Shown piece by piece: positions 7,341 through 15,092 of a stretch of 28,367 nucleotides of DNA (positions within the stretch are counted from its first letter, which is position 1; each line of letters begins with the position of its first letter). Source of the DNA: a virus; the IMG/VR virus record IMGVR_UViG_3300020056_000122, positions 1 through 28,367 of that record. One strand, written 5' to 3'. Under the pieces are notes generated by a model. It did no database searches. It was not told the origin of the DNA and saw nothing but the letters and a program-made list of their open reading frames with translations. A program made the translations under genes and the position numbers.

Positions 7341-8656
7341 TATATTCCGTGTAGATTGCTGTTTGTTATTTCGTCTGTTTCAATTAGACGCATATAATTC
7401 CAGTTTATATTTAACTTACATTTGGTGCCTTTGCCTTCACCGTCTCTCATCTTTAAGATTTTAAGCCAGTACTCTTCACTTGCTCGCATTAAATCGTCTT
7501 GAATAATACCAAGCATAACATCTGCCGTGTGTGAAAGACCTGCGGATTCAGCAATATCGCCCATCGTTATATCGCTTGAATTATAACCATTTCTAGTAAT
7601 TTGTGTTGCCGTTACAATTAACCAATCATGTCTTTGACCCATTGCTCTTAAATCTTCAGCAATTTGCTTAATCTTTAAGTACATGTTTTCACTATTTGGG
7701 TTTCGATAATTTGCTAAGATATTAATGTAATCAATTACAACTGCTCCGATCTTAATTTGCTTTTCTTCTTCAAGTTGTGTAAGATATGCATCAATATCAA
7801 GTACAGTTGCTTGTGAAGTTGGCATTTGCTTAATAAAAAGCTGACCGGGAGGAGTAAATCCGTCGCCAACGGTTTCAAGTCTTCTCTTAACATATTCATG
7901 GTTCTTTGCTTTCTCTGCATAATCATTGATGTCAACACTTAAAAGATTAGAACCAATTCTCTTTACAAATTTATGAGCTGCCATCTCCGCGGTAATGACG
8001 ACGGTATTAACTCCCATCTTTACAAAATTAGCAGCATCATTTGCTAAATAAATTGATTTACCAATATTTTGCTCTCCAGCATATACAACTAAATTACCAC
8101 CCTTATCATAACCGCCATTAAGTACTCGATTAATAAAATTATATCCTGAGTCTATTTTTTCGGTTTCTTTCTGGTCATGATCTTCTGCGTTAAAGAAGTC
8201 AAGTCCTAGGTCTGAGTTAAAGGTAATATTGTTTCTATCATTAATAAGACCTTTTACCTTCTGAATAATACTGTCTGCATTCTCAGGTGTAACCTGTGTT
8301 GTCTTAATAAATTCAATAGTATCAATCAAAGAAGTATCGAAAGTTCTCCACTTGATCCACGACTCAGCAGTAGATGTTAACCATTCCTCATCGTATTGTG
8401 CAAGGTCAACATCAAAGATGACATCAAGAATACCGTCAGTAATCTTTTCTTTTGCCTTCTTGTAATTTTGTACTAAAAGTTTAAGTTGATCCTTTCCAGG
8501 AGTCTCATTAAACTTAACATAGAATTTATTCGCAAGATAGCTTAAGACATCAATCTCTTCCGAAGTATAATATCCGGTTTTAATTGATTGAAGATACTTT
8601 GGCTTTTCTAATGATAGACGAAAGAATATTTTTTCGAAGTCTTGTCCGAACTGCAT
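7340..8656 (-). CDS. 41: Replicative DNA helicase gp41 (DnaB-type)
   Basis: A 438-residue protein, a little shorter than T4 gp41 (475). A helical N-terminal domain (about 1-150) is followed by the RecA-type motor with Walker A AGEQNIGKS (193-201), an ITAEMAA segment (221-227) typical of DnaB motif 1a, Walker B AVVIDY (305-310), and ATQITRNGYNSSD as motif 3 with its Gln sensor. It would unwind the fork 5' to 3' as a hexamer and load the primase. The ATG follows an A-rich leader with no Shine-Dalgarno, 31 bases after uvsX. Gene order uvsX-41-47-46 matches the recombination/replication block of T4-like marine phages. Confidence 0.96.
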   Translation of the reverse strand: MQFGQDFEKIFFRLSLEKPKYLQSIKTGYYTSEEIDVLSYLANKFYVKFNETPGKDQLKLLVQNYKKAKEKITDGILDVIFDVDLAQYDEEWLTSTAESWIKWRTFDTSLIDTIEFIKTTQVTPENADSIIQKVKGLINDRNNITFNSDLGLDFFNAEDHDQKETEKIDSGYNFINRVLNGGYDKGGNLVVYAGEQNIGKSIYLANDAANFVKMGVNTVVITAEMAAHKFVKRIGSNLLSVDINDYAEKAKNHEYVKRRLETVGDGFTPPGQLFIKQMPTSQATVLDIDAYLTQLEEEKQIKIGAVVIDYINILANYRNPNSENMYLKIKQIAEDLRAMGQRHDWLIVTATQITRNGYNSSDITMGDIAESAGLSHTADVMLGIIQDDLMRASEEYWLKILKMRDGEGKGTKCKLNINWNYMRLIETDEITNSNLHGI

Positions 8657-8686
8657 ATTAATCTTATTTAAAGGTTATAGAGCGGA

Positions 8687-9796
8687 CTAGTCCTCTGTTT
8701 CTTCCATCAATTCTTCATAATCAAATTCAACTTCAGTGCTGTAGTTAAATATTGGTTTGATTTTCTCTTCTATTTTTTCAAGAACTTCTTGTGTAAATAC
8801 CTTTTCTGTGAAGAATTCACTATTTGGTACTGTATGGTCAAGGTGTTTACAGATCCAGTTACGTGCTGTTTTCTTAGGAACATATTCACCCTTTTCGATT
8901 GTACCCTTTGTGATGCCAATATCTTCCCAGTCGATATAGTTTTCAAGCCCAACAAAACGGTTCATTCCTTCACTAAAGTGTAAGTGGAATTTGATAGGTT
9001 GGGGTTTTGCAAAACGATTCTTGTTTGGTCTTGCGGTAACGATAATACCTGCCTTTTCACCGCTAGTATCTTTTAGTTGAGCCTTACCCAAGAATAGAAC
9101 GATAGATGCTGCATATTCAGGACCTGTACCGCCGCCTGCTACTTGACGACTAATAAAGTCTTGGGTTTGATATGTGTGATTGGTAAAGATAAAAGGAATC
9201 TTTAGATCAGCCAATGGCGTCATGATAATACGGAAGATTGACTTCAATATTTTAGAACGGGTCATATCGCTCTTTTCTGAACCACTAACTGCATCATCAA
9301 TTTCTTTTTGAGTTGCAAGGTTACCCGCAGAATCAAGAATAATCATCATCTTTGGAAGTTCAGCTCCAGCTCTCTTTGCCTCTTGCATTCTCTTCGTGAT
9401 TGTAGTTACAGAAGATCTAAACTCTTGAACGGTATTAATTGGCTGATAGTTAACTTTATCGGTATCAATACCAAACTTTTTCATAAGAGTTTTATCAACT
9501 GCTGCTTCTGAATCATAGAAGATAATGTTGTAGCCCATATCAATTGCTCTACGGATAGAATTTAAAACTAGATAAGTCTTACCGGTACCTGAAGGTCCAG
9601 CAATTGAACATGATCTGTTATTTGGCCATCCACCAAATAGACTTCCCGATACACATGCATTTAGATGATAATTACCAGTGTCGATCCATTCTGTAACATC
9701 GCTAAATGTTGAATTAGACATAACTGAGCCTAGCGGATTTAGTGTCGCCAGCTCTGCATTAATGTCGTCAAAACTAAATTGTTTACTTTTTGCCAT
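8687..9796 (-). CDS. uvsX: UvsX recombinase (RecA-like)
   Basis: A 369-residue RecA-family strand-exchange protein (T4 UvsX 391). Walker A GPSGTGKT is at 67-74, the YDSEAAVD segment with the catalytic Glu at about 94-101, and Walker B MMIILDSAG at 150-158. TNHTYQTQDF and the Gly-rich VAGGGTGPEYAAS further on correspond to the DNA-binding L1/L2 region. The C-terminal 60 residues are acidic, ending EELMEETED, as in other RecA-like proteins. It drives strand invasion that primes recombination-dependent replication. The start lies inside the end of the small coiled-coil gene (14-base overlap). Confidence 0.97.
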   Translation of the reverse strand: MAKSKQFSFDDINAELATLNPLGSVMSNSTFSDVTEWIDTGNYHLNACVSGSLFGGWPNNRSCSIAGPSGTGKTYLVLNSIRRAIDMGYNIIFYDSEAAVDKTLMKKFGIDTDKVNYQPINTVQEFRSSVTTITKRMQEAKRAGAELPKMMIILDSAGNLATQKEIDDAVSGSEKSDMTRSKILKSIFRIIMTPLADLKIPFIFTNHTYQTQDFISRQVAGGGTGPEYAASIVLFLGKAQLKDTSGEKAGIIVTARPNKNRFAKPQPIKFHLHFSEGMNRFVGLENYIDWEDIGITKGTIEKGEYVPKKTARNWICKHLDHTVPNSEFFTEKVFTQEVLEKIEEKIKPIFNYSTEVEFDYEELMEETED

Positions 9797-9974
9797 TTTT
9801 TTCGTTTATTTTTTTATCTTTTTCTCGAAGAGCTTCAAGCTTTCCGATTAGGTCTTTTGCCTCCGCGCTTAACTCTGCCATCTGTGACTCCAGATCCTGT
9901 AGTCGAGAATGAATTTGTTGGTATTCATTAACGATTTGTTTTTGTTCTTCTGTGAGTTGATTAAAATCTATCAT
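9783..9974 (-). CDS. Small coiled-coil protein upstream of uvsX
   Basis: A 63-residue, highly charged helical protein (LTEEQKQIVNEYQQIHSRLQ, then DLESQMAELSAEAKDLIGKL) with heptad-like Leu/Ile spacing over about 50 residues and a Lys-rich tail, so probably a coiled-coil dimer. Its ATG overlaps the stop of the 55-residue gene (ATGA), and its end overlaps the uvsX start by 14 bases, which argues strongly that it is translated. I recognise no family. Its position between the polymerase and uvsX suggests an accessory role in replication or recombination (inference). Confidence 0.8.
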   Translation of the reverse strand: MIDFNQLTEEQKQIVNEYQQIHSRLQDLESQMAELSAEAKDLIGKLEALREKDKKINEKNGKK

Positions 9975-10138
9975 CTCTTCATCGAATCCATTTCTTCATT
10001 TGAGAAGAGTGTAAGTTGGTTTGGGTCTACTTCTTGTTTTTCAAGAGACCATGCAATTTTTCTTACTTCTTCACCAAACTCAAAATTATTTGAATATTGC
10101 TTATGTAGTTCTACGATAAGTTGTTCTAAGTTTTCCAT
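9971..10138 (-). CDS. Very small protein with a clamp-binding-like QLTLF motif
   Basis: A 55-residue reading frame (MENLEQLIVELHKQYSNNFE, then an acidic helix, ending DSMKR) that fills the gap between 43B and the 63-residue gene. It starts at the ATG at 10138, two bases past the 43B stop, and its TGA overlaps the next ATG, so it is packed like a true gene of the operon. Residues 41-45 are QLTLF in a flexible Pro/Asn context, very like the bacterial beta-clamp binding pentapeptide QL(S/D)LF. Clamp binding, to the host beta clamp or the phage gp45 ring, is an inference from that motif alone. No other family is recognised. Confidence 0.75.
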   Translation of the reverse strand: MENLEQLIVELHKQYSNNFEFGEEVRKIAWSLEKQEVDPNQLTLFSNEEMDSMKR

Positions 10139-10140
10139 AA

Positions 10141-11343
10141 TTAAAATAGTGCTGAAGCATAAATCAAATTAGTATCGAGCGTTTGTAGTCCGATTGCTTT
10201 TAGTACACGATTAAGTGGGTCAATCATTGACTTTTCAAATTGAGTGTCATAATCTACCGGTGGAGCAAATTCATAAGGATGCTCACTTGGCATATAGGCG
10301 AACATATCGCTAATGTTGCCTTTTACATGATAGATTTTTAACTTCTCTCCATTACCAATTAATTTATACTTGTTCTTGTATTTTTTATTGTTATTCAATA
10401 GGTAATTATAAAATCCTGCCGCCTTTACATTTGGAGGACATTTAGATCCGAATTGTAGTTCGATCTGGTCATCAACAATATATTTTTCAATATTGTTTGT
10501 TCTCTTGTTAAATGCGATGTCATCAACATCCGCTAATTTAAACTCTTTCTTTGCCTGTTTCATGAAATTAACCAACTCTTGTAAATCTTCTGCAGTCGGC
10601 TTTTCATGTTTCTTAAATAGAATCTTAAGTGCATCTACAAGTTTTGCTCTCGCGAAAGAAGGAGTAGAAGACTGAATTGTATCAAATCCGATTGTCTTAA
10701 CTTTCTTTAGAGATGGATGTCGGTCAGTAACCTCAAGTTTATCATCCCATGCGATGTTTTGAATGTACTTCTTTTTACTCATCCAAATACCGCCATATGC
10801 TATCGTCTCAAGTTCAAACATTAGGTAGTTATCAGTATTTCTCTTCTCAGCATACTTTTCCATCGCTTTAACGATGTATTCTCTAAGTCTAAGTGCATAT
10901 AATTCTATAATAAAAGTATCGATGCTTAATTTCTCATCGAGCCATTCAATTGAATTATACATTTCTTCAAACTGAACATAACAAGAATCTGTATCAATAT
11001 AGATTACTGATGGTCTTTCAAGCTTGTGCTTTACTTTGATATTAAAGTGCTCGTGCACAATAGTATCTTTATGAAAGAATTCTTGGAAGTATTTGTTTAA
11101 GATAGCTTCAGAATAGAGGATGGCATCTTGACCCTGTAGTGTGATCGATTCAGCCATGTCAATATTAAAGAAGTGAAACCACTTGTTACCAAATGCACCA
11201 TAGATAGAGTTCAAAGTTACTTTTACCGCCTGCTCATACGCCGTATACTTAGCAGAAAGCTCCTCATAATGTTTAATGAGGAGTTCTGCTTCGTCTTTGG
11301 TTAATTGATCAGTTGGTTTATTCTTTAACTCTTCTAGAATCAT
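10141..11343 (-). CDS. 43B: DNA polymerase gp43, C-terminal half (43B: motif B, motif C, thumb)
   Basis: A 400-residue protein corresponding to the last part of T4-type family B polymerase gp43. It opens with an extra helical stretch, then polymerase motif B KVTLNSIYG (41-49, with the incoming-nucleotide Lys and the Tyr), then motif C YIDTDS (115-120, D117 and D119 being catalytic). A KKKY segment (in SKKKYIQNIAW) and a thumb region rich in Lys and Asn follow. The C terminus LIYASALF resembles the short hydrophobic tail by which T4/RB69 polymerase binds the gp45 clamp. Motif A and the exonuclease are absent and lie in the gene at 16214-17614. The ATG follows the gp45 stop with one base between, so it is coupled to the clamp gene. 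The break falls in the fingers, where Aeromonas T4-like phages are also split. Confidence 0.95.
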   Translation of the reverse strand: MILEELKNKPTDQLTKDEAELLIKHYEELSAKYTAYEQAVKVTLNSIYGAFGNKWFHFFNIDMAESITLQGQDAILYSEAILNKYFQEFFHKDTIVHEHFNIKVKHKLERPSVIYIDTDSCYVQFEEMYNSIEWLDEKLSIDTFIIELYALRLREYIVKAMEKYAEKRNTDNYLMFELETIAYGGIWMSKKKYIQNIAWDDKLEVTDRHPSLKKVKTIGFDTIQSSTPSFARAKLVDALKILFKKHEKPTAEDLQELVNFMKQAKKEFKLADVDDIAFNKRTNNIEKYIVDDQIELQFGSKCPPNVKAAGFYNYLLNNNKKYKNKYKLIGNGEKLKIYHVKGNISDMFAYMPSEHPYEFAPPVDYDTQFEKSMIDPLNRVLKAIGLQTLDTNLIYASALF

Positions 11344-11344
11344 A

Positions 11345-12088
11345 TTAGGCAGTTTGGCAAGTAGATACGGTTAGAAGCGTTTCGCTATCTTTTGATGCGA
11401 ATAGTACTTTTGAAGAAGAGATAAAAACATTTTGCTCTTCCTTATCAAGGAGATTTAAGTACTTCTTGTAAACCGTTACATCACCACTACCGTTACTTTC
11501 TGGATTAATTACAACATTAAAAGATTTACCTTTAACGTTTACTCCACTTCCATTTGCTTTGATTGCAAATGTTTCATCTTTATCAAGTGAGAAAAGATTC
11601 TTAACTTTGCTAATTGAATAAGTATCAAGTTCAAAGTTAAATTCGCTACCATCTTTAGAGAAGATTCCTTCAATTTGGTCTTGTGTAAGATCTTTGAATC
11701 CAAGAGAAGGCTCTGAACATGCAAGAGTAATTTCAAGCTCGTCGTTATGTAGACGGAGTGTTGAAGCTACTAGATCTTCATCATTCTCGATAAATTCAAT
11801 TTCACCTTTAATAGCATCAGTATCAAAGTGCTTAATTGCATCAATAACTTTTGCGCCGTCAAAAAATGCAATCTTCATCTCTTTGTCAGTCTCTGGGGCC
11901 GCGTTTAACTTAAAGATAGCATCAGTGTTAACAGCATGGTACTTAACGGCATCTCTCTGTGGGAGATAAACTGCCGATGTGATGCGATTCGGATCCATCT
12001 TCATGTAGATGAATGAATCGATTAGCTTTACTCGATTGATAAAATCAGTCAAAGCATGTTGGTCAACTCGATCAATTACTAGTTTCAT
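11345..12088 (-). CDS. 45: Sliding clamp gp45
   Basis: A 247-residue protein, near T4 gp45 (228). It has the two-domain repeating beta-alpha-beta pattern of the clamp, with the gp45-like N terminus KLVIDRVDQHALTDFINRVK and IYMKMDPNRITSAVYLPQRD, and a second-domain strand series ending LLTVSTCQTA. As a trimeric ring it tethers the polymerase and, in T4, also activates late transcription through gp55 and gp33. It is the first gene after a terminator (12150-12180) and starts a unit clamp-43B-small genes-uvsX-41. The leader is A/T-rich (AAACAAATAAAAAAAT) with no Shine-Dalgarno. Confidence 0.9.
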   Translation of the reverse strand: MKLVIDRVDQHALTDFINRVKLIDSFIYMKMDPNRITSAVYLPQRDAVKYHAVNTDAIFKLNAAPETDKEMKIAFFDGAKVIDAIKHFDTDAIKGEIEFIENDEDLVASTLRLHNDELEITLACSEPSLGFKDLTQDQIEGIFSKDGSEFNFELDTYSISKVKNLFSLDKDETFAIKANGSGVNVKGKSFNVVINPESNGSGDVTVYKKYLNLLDKEEQNVFISSSKVLFASKDSETLLTVSTCQTA

Positions 12089-12113
12089 ATTTTTTTATTT
12101 GTTTAAAGAATTT

Positions 12114-12123
12114 GATTATTATA
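12114..12123 (-). promoter_or_regulatory. Possible promoter element for the gp45 unit
   Basis: The minus strand reads CATATAATAATC around these bases, 25 bases before the gp45 ATG and after the upstream terminator. TATAAT fits a general -10 box and is also close to the late-type element. A clean -35 is not visible. Some promoter is expected here because the upstream transcript should end at 12150. Confidence 0.3.
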
Positions 12124-12149
12124 TGAGGGCTAGCCAAACTGTTTCACAT

Positions 12150-12180
12150 AAAAAAGCCAGGGAATAGTGAATTCCCTGGC
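12150..12180 (-). terminator. Intrinsic terminator after the 136-aa tagged gene
   Basis: On the minus strand GCCAGGGAAT pairs with ATTCCCTGGC (10 bp, 5-base loop), followed by TTTTTT. It separates the tagged gene from the gp45 unit. Its stem is strikingly similar to the terminator on the other side of the same gene (12659-12690). Confidence 0.92.
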
Positions 12181-12199
12181 AAGCTCTTTAAAAAATAAC

Positions 12200-12610
12200 T
12201 TATTTTATTGTTGAATAGGCTTCAAACCATTCAGGTGTTGAAATAATCTCGCTTATTACGCTTTTGTCATCGATATTGATTTGAATTAATCCACCTTGTT
12301 TTTGGATAGATTTCCAAAACTTCTTTAAGACTCCGATTTTTTTATATTGATTTTCATCAAATTCAAGAACTTCAATTCCAGTAATTTTTAAGACATCGGT
12401 CGGCCTAACAAAGGAATACATTCCAGATCCAACTGCATTTGTTTTTTCATCTCGACCCATTATTGTTCTTGAGTGAATAACTCCAAAATAGTTTAGTCTT
12501 ACAAGGTCTGCTGGTTGAAAGGTTTTAGCGTTTTTATATTTGTTTACAAAATCTTCTACCGACATATTTGCCTCGTTTACAAACTGTTCGAATAATTTTA
12601 CATGTTTCAT
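12200..12610 (-). CDS. Capsid-targeting-leader protein, unknown 136-aa
   Basis: The N terminus MKHVKLFEQFVNE|A matches the leader shared by nine other genes here and resembles the T4 capsid targeting sequence (MKTYQEFIAE|A) cut by the prohead protease after Glu. The mature part, about 123 residues, contains a small beta-rich segment (ADLVRLNYFGVIHSRTIMGR, then VRPTDVLKITGIEVLEFDEN) that might be an SH3-like or KOW-like fold. I do not recognise it. It is a lone cassette between gp45 and nrdA, bounded by two near-identical terminators and with its own candidate late promoter (12638-12647). That fits late expression and packaging into the head. Targeting is inferred from the leader only. Confidence 0.8.
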   Translation of the reverse strand: MKHVKLFEQFVNEANMSVEDFVNKYKNAKTFQPADLVRLNYFGVIHSRTIMGRDEKTNAVGSGMYSFVRPTDVLKITGIEVLEFDENQYKKIGVLKKFWKSIQKQGGLIQINIDDKSVISEIISTPEWFEAYSTIK

Positions 12611-12637
12611 GCTGTTACTTTTTATTTCTAACTTTAT

Positions 12638-12647
12638 CTATATATTC
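12638..12647 (-). promoter_or_regulatory. Candidate late promoter for the 136-aa tagged gene
   Basis: The minus strand reads AAGAATATATAGATAAAG around these bases, 27 bases before the ATG at 12610 and just past the nrdA terminator. The core is AATATATAG, a slightly degenerate match to the recurrent element. Confidence 0.4.
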
Positions 12648-12658
12648 TTAATCTAAAT

Positions 12659-12690
12659 AAAAAAGCCAGGAAGTAGCGAATCTTCCTGGC
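12659..12690 (-). terminator. Intrinsic terminator after nrdA
   Basis: On the minus strand GCCAGGAAG pairs with CTTCCTGGC (9 bp, 8-base loop), followed by TTTTTT. It ends the nrdB-oxygenase-nrdA transcript. It shares the GCCAGG stem and flanking A-run with the terminator at 12150-12180. Confidence 0.9.
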
Positions 12691-12695
12691 AAAAT

Positions 12696-12742
12696 CCGTG
12701 AACTTTCACGGTCCTAAGACGAGGTCTTCAAACCTCACCGTC
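12696..12742 (-). other. Structured nrdA 3' untranslated region (two extra hairpins)
   Basis: Between the nrdA stop (12744-12746) and the terminator are two further inverted repeats. One is CCGTGA/TCACGG around a 4-base loop (12696-12711). The other has GAC/GTC plus GAGGT/ACCTC with a 3-base bulge (12718-12742). Neither has a U-tract, so they may protect the mRNA 3' end or be a small processed RNA. No known riboswitch or RNA family is recognised. Confidence 0.5.
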
Positions 12743-12743
12743 T

Positions 12744-14651
12744 TTATCCATCACATGATAAACAATCAGGATCCATTGCTCTTGTTGCAATATCTCCACG
12801 TAGAACGCTCTCCGTTCTCATGTAATAGAGTGTCTTAATACCTTGGTCATATGCTTCGAGATGAACTTGGTTAATAAACTTAGGTTCAGCCTCTTTTGGA
12901 AATGCCAAGTTTAATGATACTGACTGATCGACGTATTGTTGTCTAACTCCTGCCTGTCTAACCAATTCCATTTGATTAATCTCCTTAAACGTTCTAAACA
13001 CATCTTTCATTGGGATAAAGTTATCTTGATCTGCTGTTAGTTTTGATAACTCTTTTTTATGAATAGGTGTACCAAGACCGTTATTATCATTATATAATGT
13101 TCCGTGATGTACAAAGTAATCATCCATCCAGGCAATTCCCTGAACGCTTCCTCCGTCCTCTAGTATCTTATTCCAAGTTGTTTTTGTATTCTTACCAATT
13201 GCCTCGAGTGCCGTTTCAAGTGTTGGGTTCTTGCGAATGAATGTTCCTTTTGCCGTTTGCTCAGTAAATACGTTTGCTGCCCATGGCTCTACTCCTGGAG
13301 AAACATTACCACTCAACTTTGAATTAGAAACTGTTGGAGCAACTGCTCGTAAGTGAGTGTTGCGCATTCCAGTACCAACACACCATAGAGGTTCTCCGTA
13401 CTCTTTTGCCATATCACGGCTTGCTTTCTCGCTTTCGGTCTTTAATTCACTAAAGATCTTACGGGTTTCAAATTGAGCCGATAAGCCTTCAAATGGAATG
13501 TTACGATCTTGTAGGTATGTGTGCCATCCTAGGACTCCAAGTCCTAATGCTCTTCCTTTTTCTGCTGAACGAATAGAGTTCTCAAACCCTCGCATGTATT
13601 TTGCCTTTTGAATAAACTCTTCAAGAACTCCATCAAGGAACCAAGTTGCTGTGTAAATAAGATCGGTATCTTTCCACTCATCATATTTTGCTAGGTTTAA
13701 TGAGCTTAAACAACACACAAACGAATGATTTTCATCAGTGTGGAGAGCAATTTCAGAACAGATGTTTGTCATAAATACTTTTAGACCATTGTTCTTATAT
13801 GCATCTGGGTTTGCATTATTTACATTACCCTTAAACATGATGTATGGCTCTCCAGTAGCTCTTCTTTTTCTAAGAAGAGCTGCCCATCTCTTGCGAGCCT
13901 CTTTGTCTCCCTCTTTGATTCTTTGCATAAAACCATCAGGAACAATAACACATTGGTGAAGGTTAAGAGATTGTCTGTTTACGTCTCCTTTCGGTTCACG
14001 AATTTCTAACCATTCCCAAAAGTCTTTGTGTTCAATATCAATATTTACCGATGCTGCTCCTCTGCGAACTGAGCCCTGATTTGTCGCAAGAATCGTTGAA
14101 TCATAAATCTTACAAAACGGGACAACACCATCACTGGTACCGTTTCCTCTAATTGTGGCTCCAGCTGGTCTGATTTGGTTGATTCCAATACCAACTCCAC
14201 CTCCATGTTTTGCCAACAACATCATCTCTAGATTTTTTGCACCGATATCATGAATTGAATCGGCAACATCAATTCCAAAACAAGAGATTGGCAACCCTCG
14301 CTCGGTTCCAGTATTTGATAGAACTGGAGAAGCAAGGTTTAACCATCCCTTCCAAATATAATCAAAGAATTTACTTGCCATTTCAGGTCTTTGAAGTCTT
14401 TTTGCAGCTGTTGTCGCTACTCTCCAATAGGCATCTTTCGGAGTCTCACCTTCTAATAGGTAACCCTTACTTATGGTCTTAACATAAACTTCTGTATTTG
14501 CCCATGTTGGAAAATCAACTCCTAGTTCCCAATCAAGATGAGAACCCTGGTTTTTTTCTGATTGTTCTGAGAAACTGTTGCTAACTGCTTTTTTTTGTAT
14601 TGCTTTTAATTCTTTTGAATATGCTTTATCTTGTCTTTGCATTTTAAACAT
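12744..14651 (-). CDS. nrdA: Ribonucleotide reductase large subunit, class I (NrdA), without ATP-cone
   Basis: A 635-residue class I large subunit. Catalytic residues are present: C124 (PISCFG), N296-x-C298-x-E300 (NICSEIAL), C313 (FVCCLS), the radical-transfer pair Y609-Y610 (KTLYYMRT), and the C-terminal redox pair C630-x-x-C633 at the very end (DPDCLSCDG). E. coli and T4 NrdA are about 755-760 residues; the missing part is mainly the N-terminal ATP-cone that gives dATP overall-activity control, so this enzyme may escape that feedback. It reduces NDPs to dNDPs with NrdB for phage DNA synthesis. A second in-frame ATG three codons on is an alternative start. A TATATAAAA match at 14657-14667 lies only a few bases before the ATG. 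Confidence 0.98.
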   Translation of the reverse strand: MFKMQRQDKAYSKELKAIQKKAVSNSFSEQSEKNQGSHLDWELGVDFPTWANTEVYVKTISKGYLLEGETPKDAYWRVATTAAKRLQRPEMASKFFDYIWKGWLNLASPVLSNTGTERGLPISCFGIDVADSIHDIGAKNLEMMLLAKHGGGVGIGINQIRPAGATIRGNGTSDGVVPFCKIYDSTILATNQGSVRRGAASVNIDIEHKDFWEWLEIREPKGDVNRQSLNLHQCVIVPDGFMQRIKEGDKEARKRWAALLRKRRATGEPYIMFKGNVNNANPDAYKNNGLKVFMTNICSEIALHTDENHSFVCCLSSLNLAKYDEWKDTDLIYTATWFLDGVLEEFIQKAKYMRGFENSIRSAEKGRALGLGVLGWHTYLQDRNIPFEGLSAQFETRKIFSELKTESEKASRDMAKEYGEPLWCVGTGMRNTHLRAVAPTVSNSKLSGNVSPGVEPWAANVFTEQTAKGTFIRKNPTLETALEAIGKNTKTTWNKILEDGGSVQGIAWMDDYFVHHGTLYNDNNGLGTPIHKKELSKLTADQDNFIPMKDVFRTFKEINQMELVRQAGVRQQYVDQSVSLNLAFPKEAEPKFINQVHLEAYDQGIKTLYYMRTESVLRGDIATRAMDPDCLSCDG

Positions 14652-14658
14652 TTTAATT

Positions 14659-15090
14659 TTATATAAACATCAAGAAGACTGTTCTCTTGCCTTCATGTGA
14701 AGTAACCATATGCCATTCATCTGATGTATGTGCACATAGGTCGCCAATTGATCTTTCCTGCTTGACAACGTTGGTTTTTCCTTCATCATCAGCATAATAT
14801 GTTTCTCCTCCTGTAAAAGATCCATTTAATAAGATAGAAACTCCTACCTGGCACCACAACATATGATTATTGTCACCAGTGTCTTTGTGCCATCCATGTC
14901 CTTGTGGCATTGTTTCTATTCTCCAATAAGATTCGTCCTTAATTTCAAAGTTAAAATGTTCTCTTAACCTATCAATAACCTTACCGGCTATAGGATTCTG
15001 AACCTTATTAATCTTATAGGAACCAGGTTTTGTCCCTAATAAGAGGGATATTTCATCCATTGTTAAAAAATCTTTCTCGAATATTCTCAT
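14659..15090 (-). CDS. 2-oxoglutarate/Fe(II)-dependent oxygenase (prolyl-4-hydroxylase-like)
   Basis: A 143-residue double-stranded beta-helix oxygenase. Iron ligands fit H68-x-D70 (GHGWHKDTG) and H127 (DEWHMVTSHEG), and R136 (GKRTVFLMF) would bind 2-oxoglutarate. GGETYYAD (94-101) is typical of the family. I chose the ATG at 15090, two bases after the nrdB stop. An upstream TTG at 15117 would add nine basic residues read from inside nrdB and looks less likely. Small 2OG oxygenases are common in T4-like phages, but the substrate is usually unknown. Placement between nrdB and nrdA suggests a nucleotide or DNA-linked role, or simply insertion at a permissive site (inference). Confidence 0.85.
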   Translation of the reverse strand: MRIFEKDFLTMDEISLLLGTKPGSYKINKVQNPIAGKVIDRLREHFNFEIKDESYWRIETMPQGHGWHKDTGDNNHMLWCQVGVSILLNGSFTGGETYYADDEGKTNVVKQERSIGDLCAHTSDEWHMVTSHEGKRTVFLMFI

Positions 15091-15092
15091 TG

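Noticed and set aside
8684-8693. Palindrome GGACTAGTCC at the end of uvsX
   Set aside because: Only 10 bases, overlaps the stop codon, no U-tract and no second copy noticed; probably chance.
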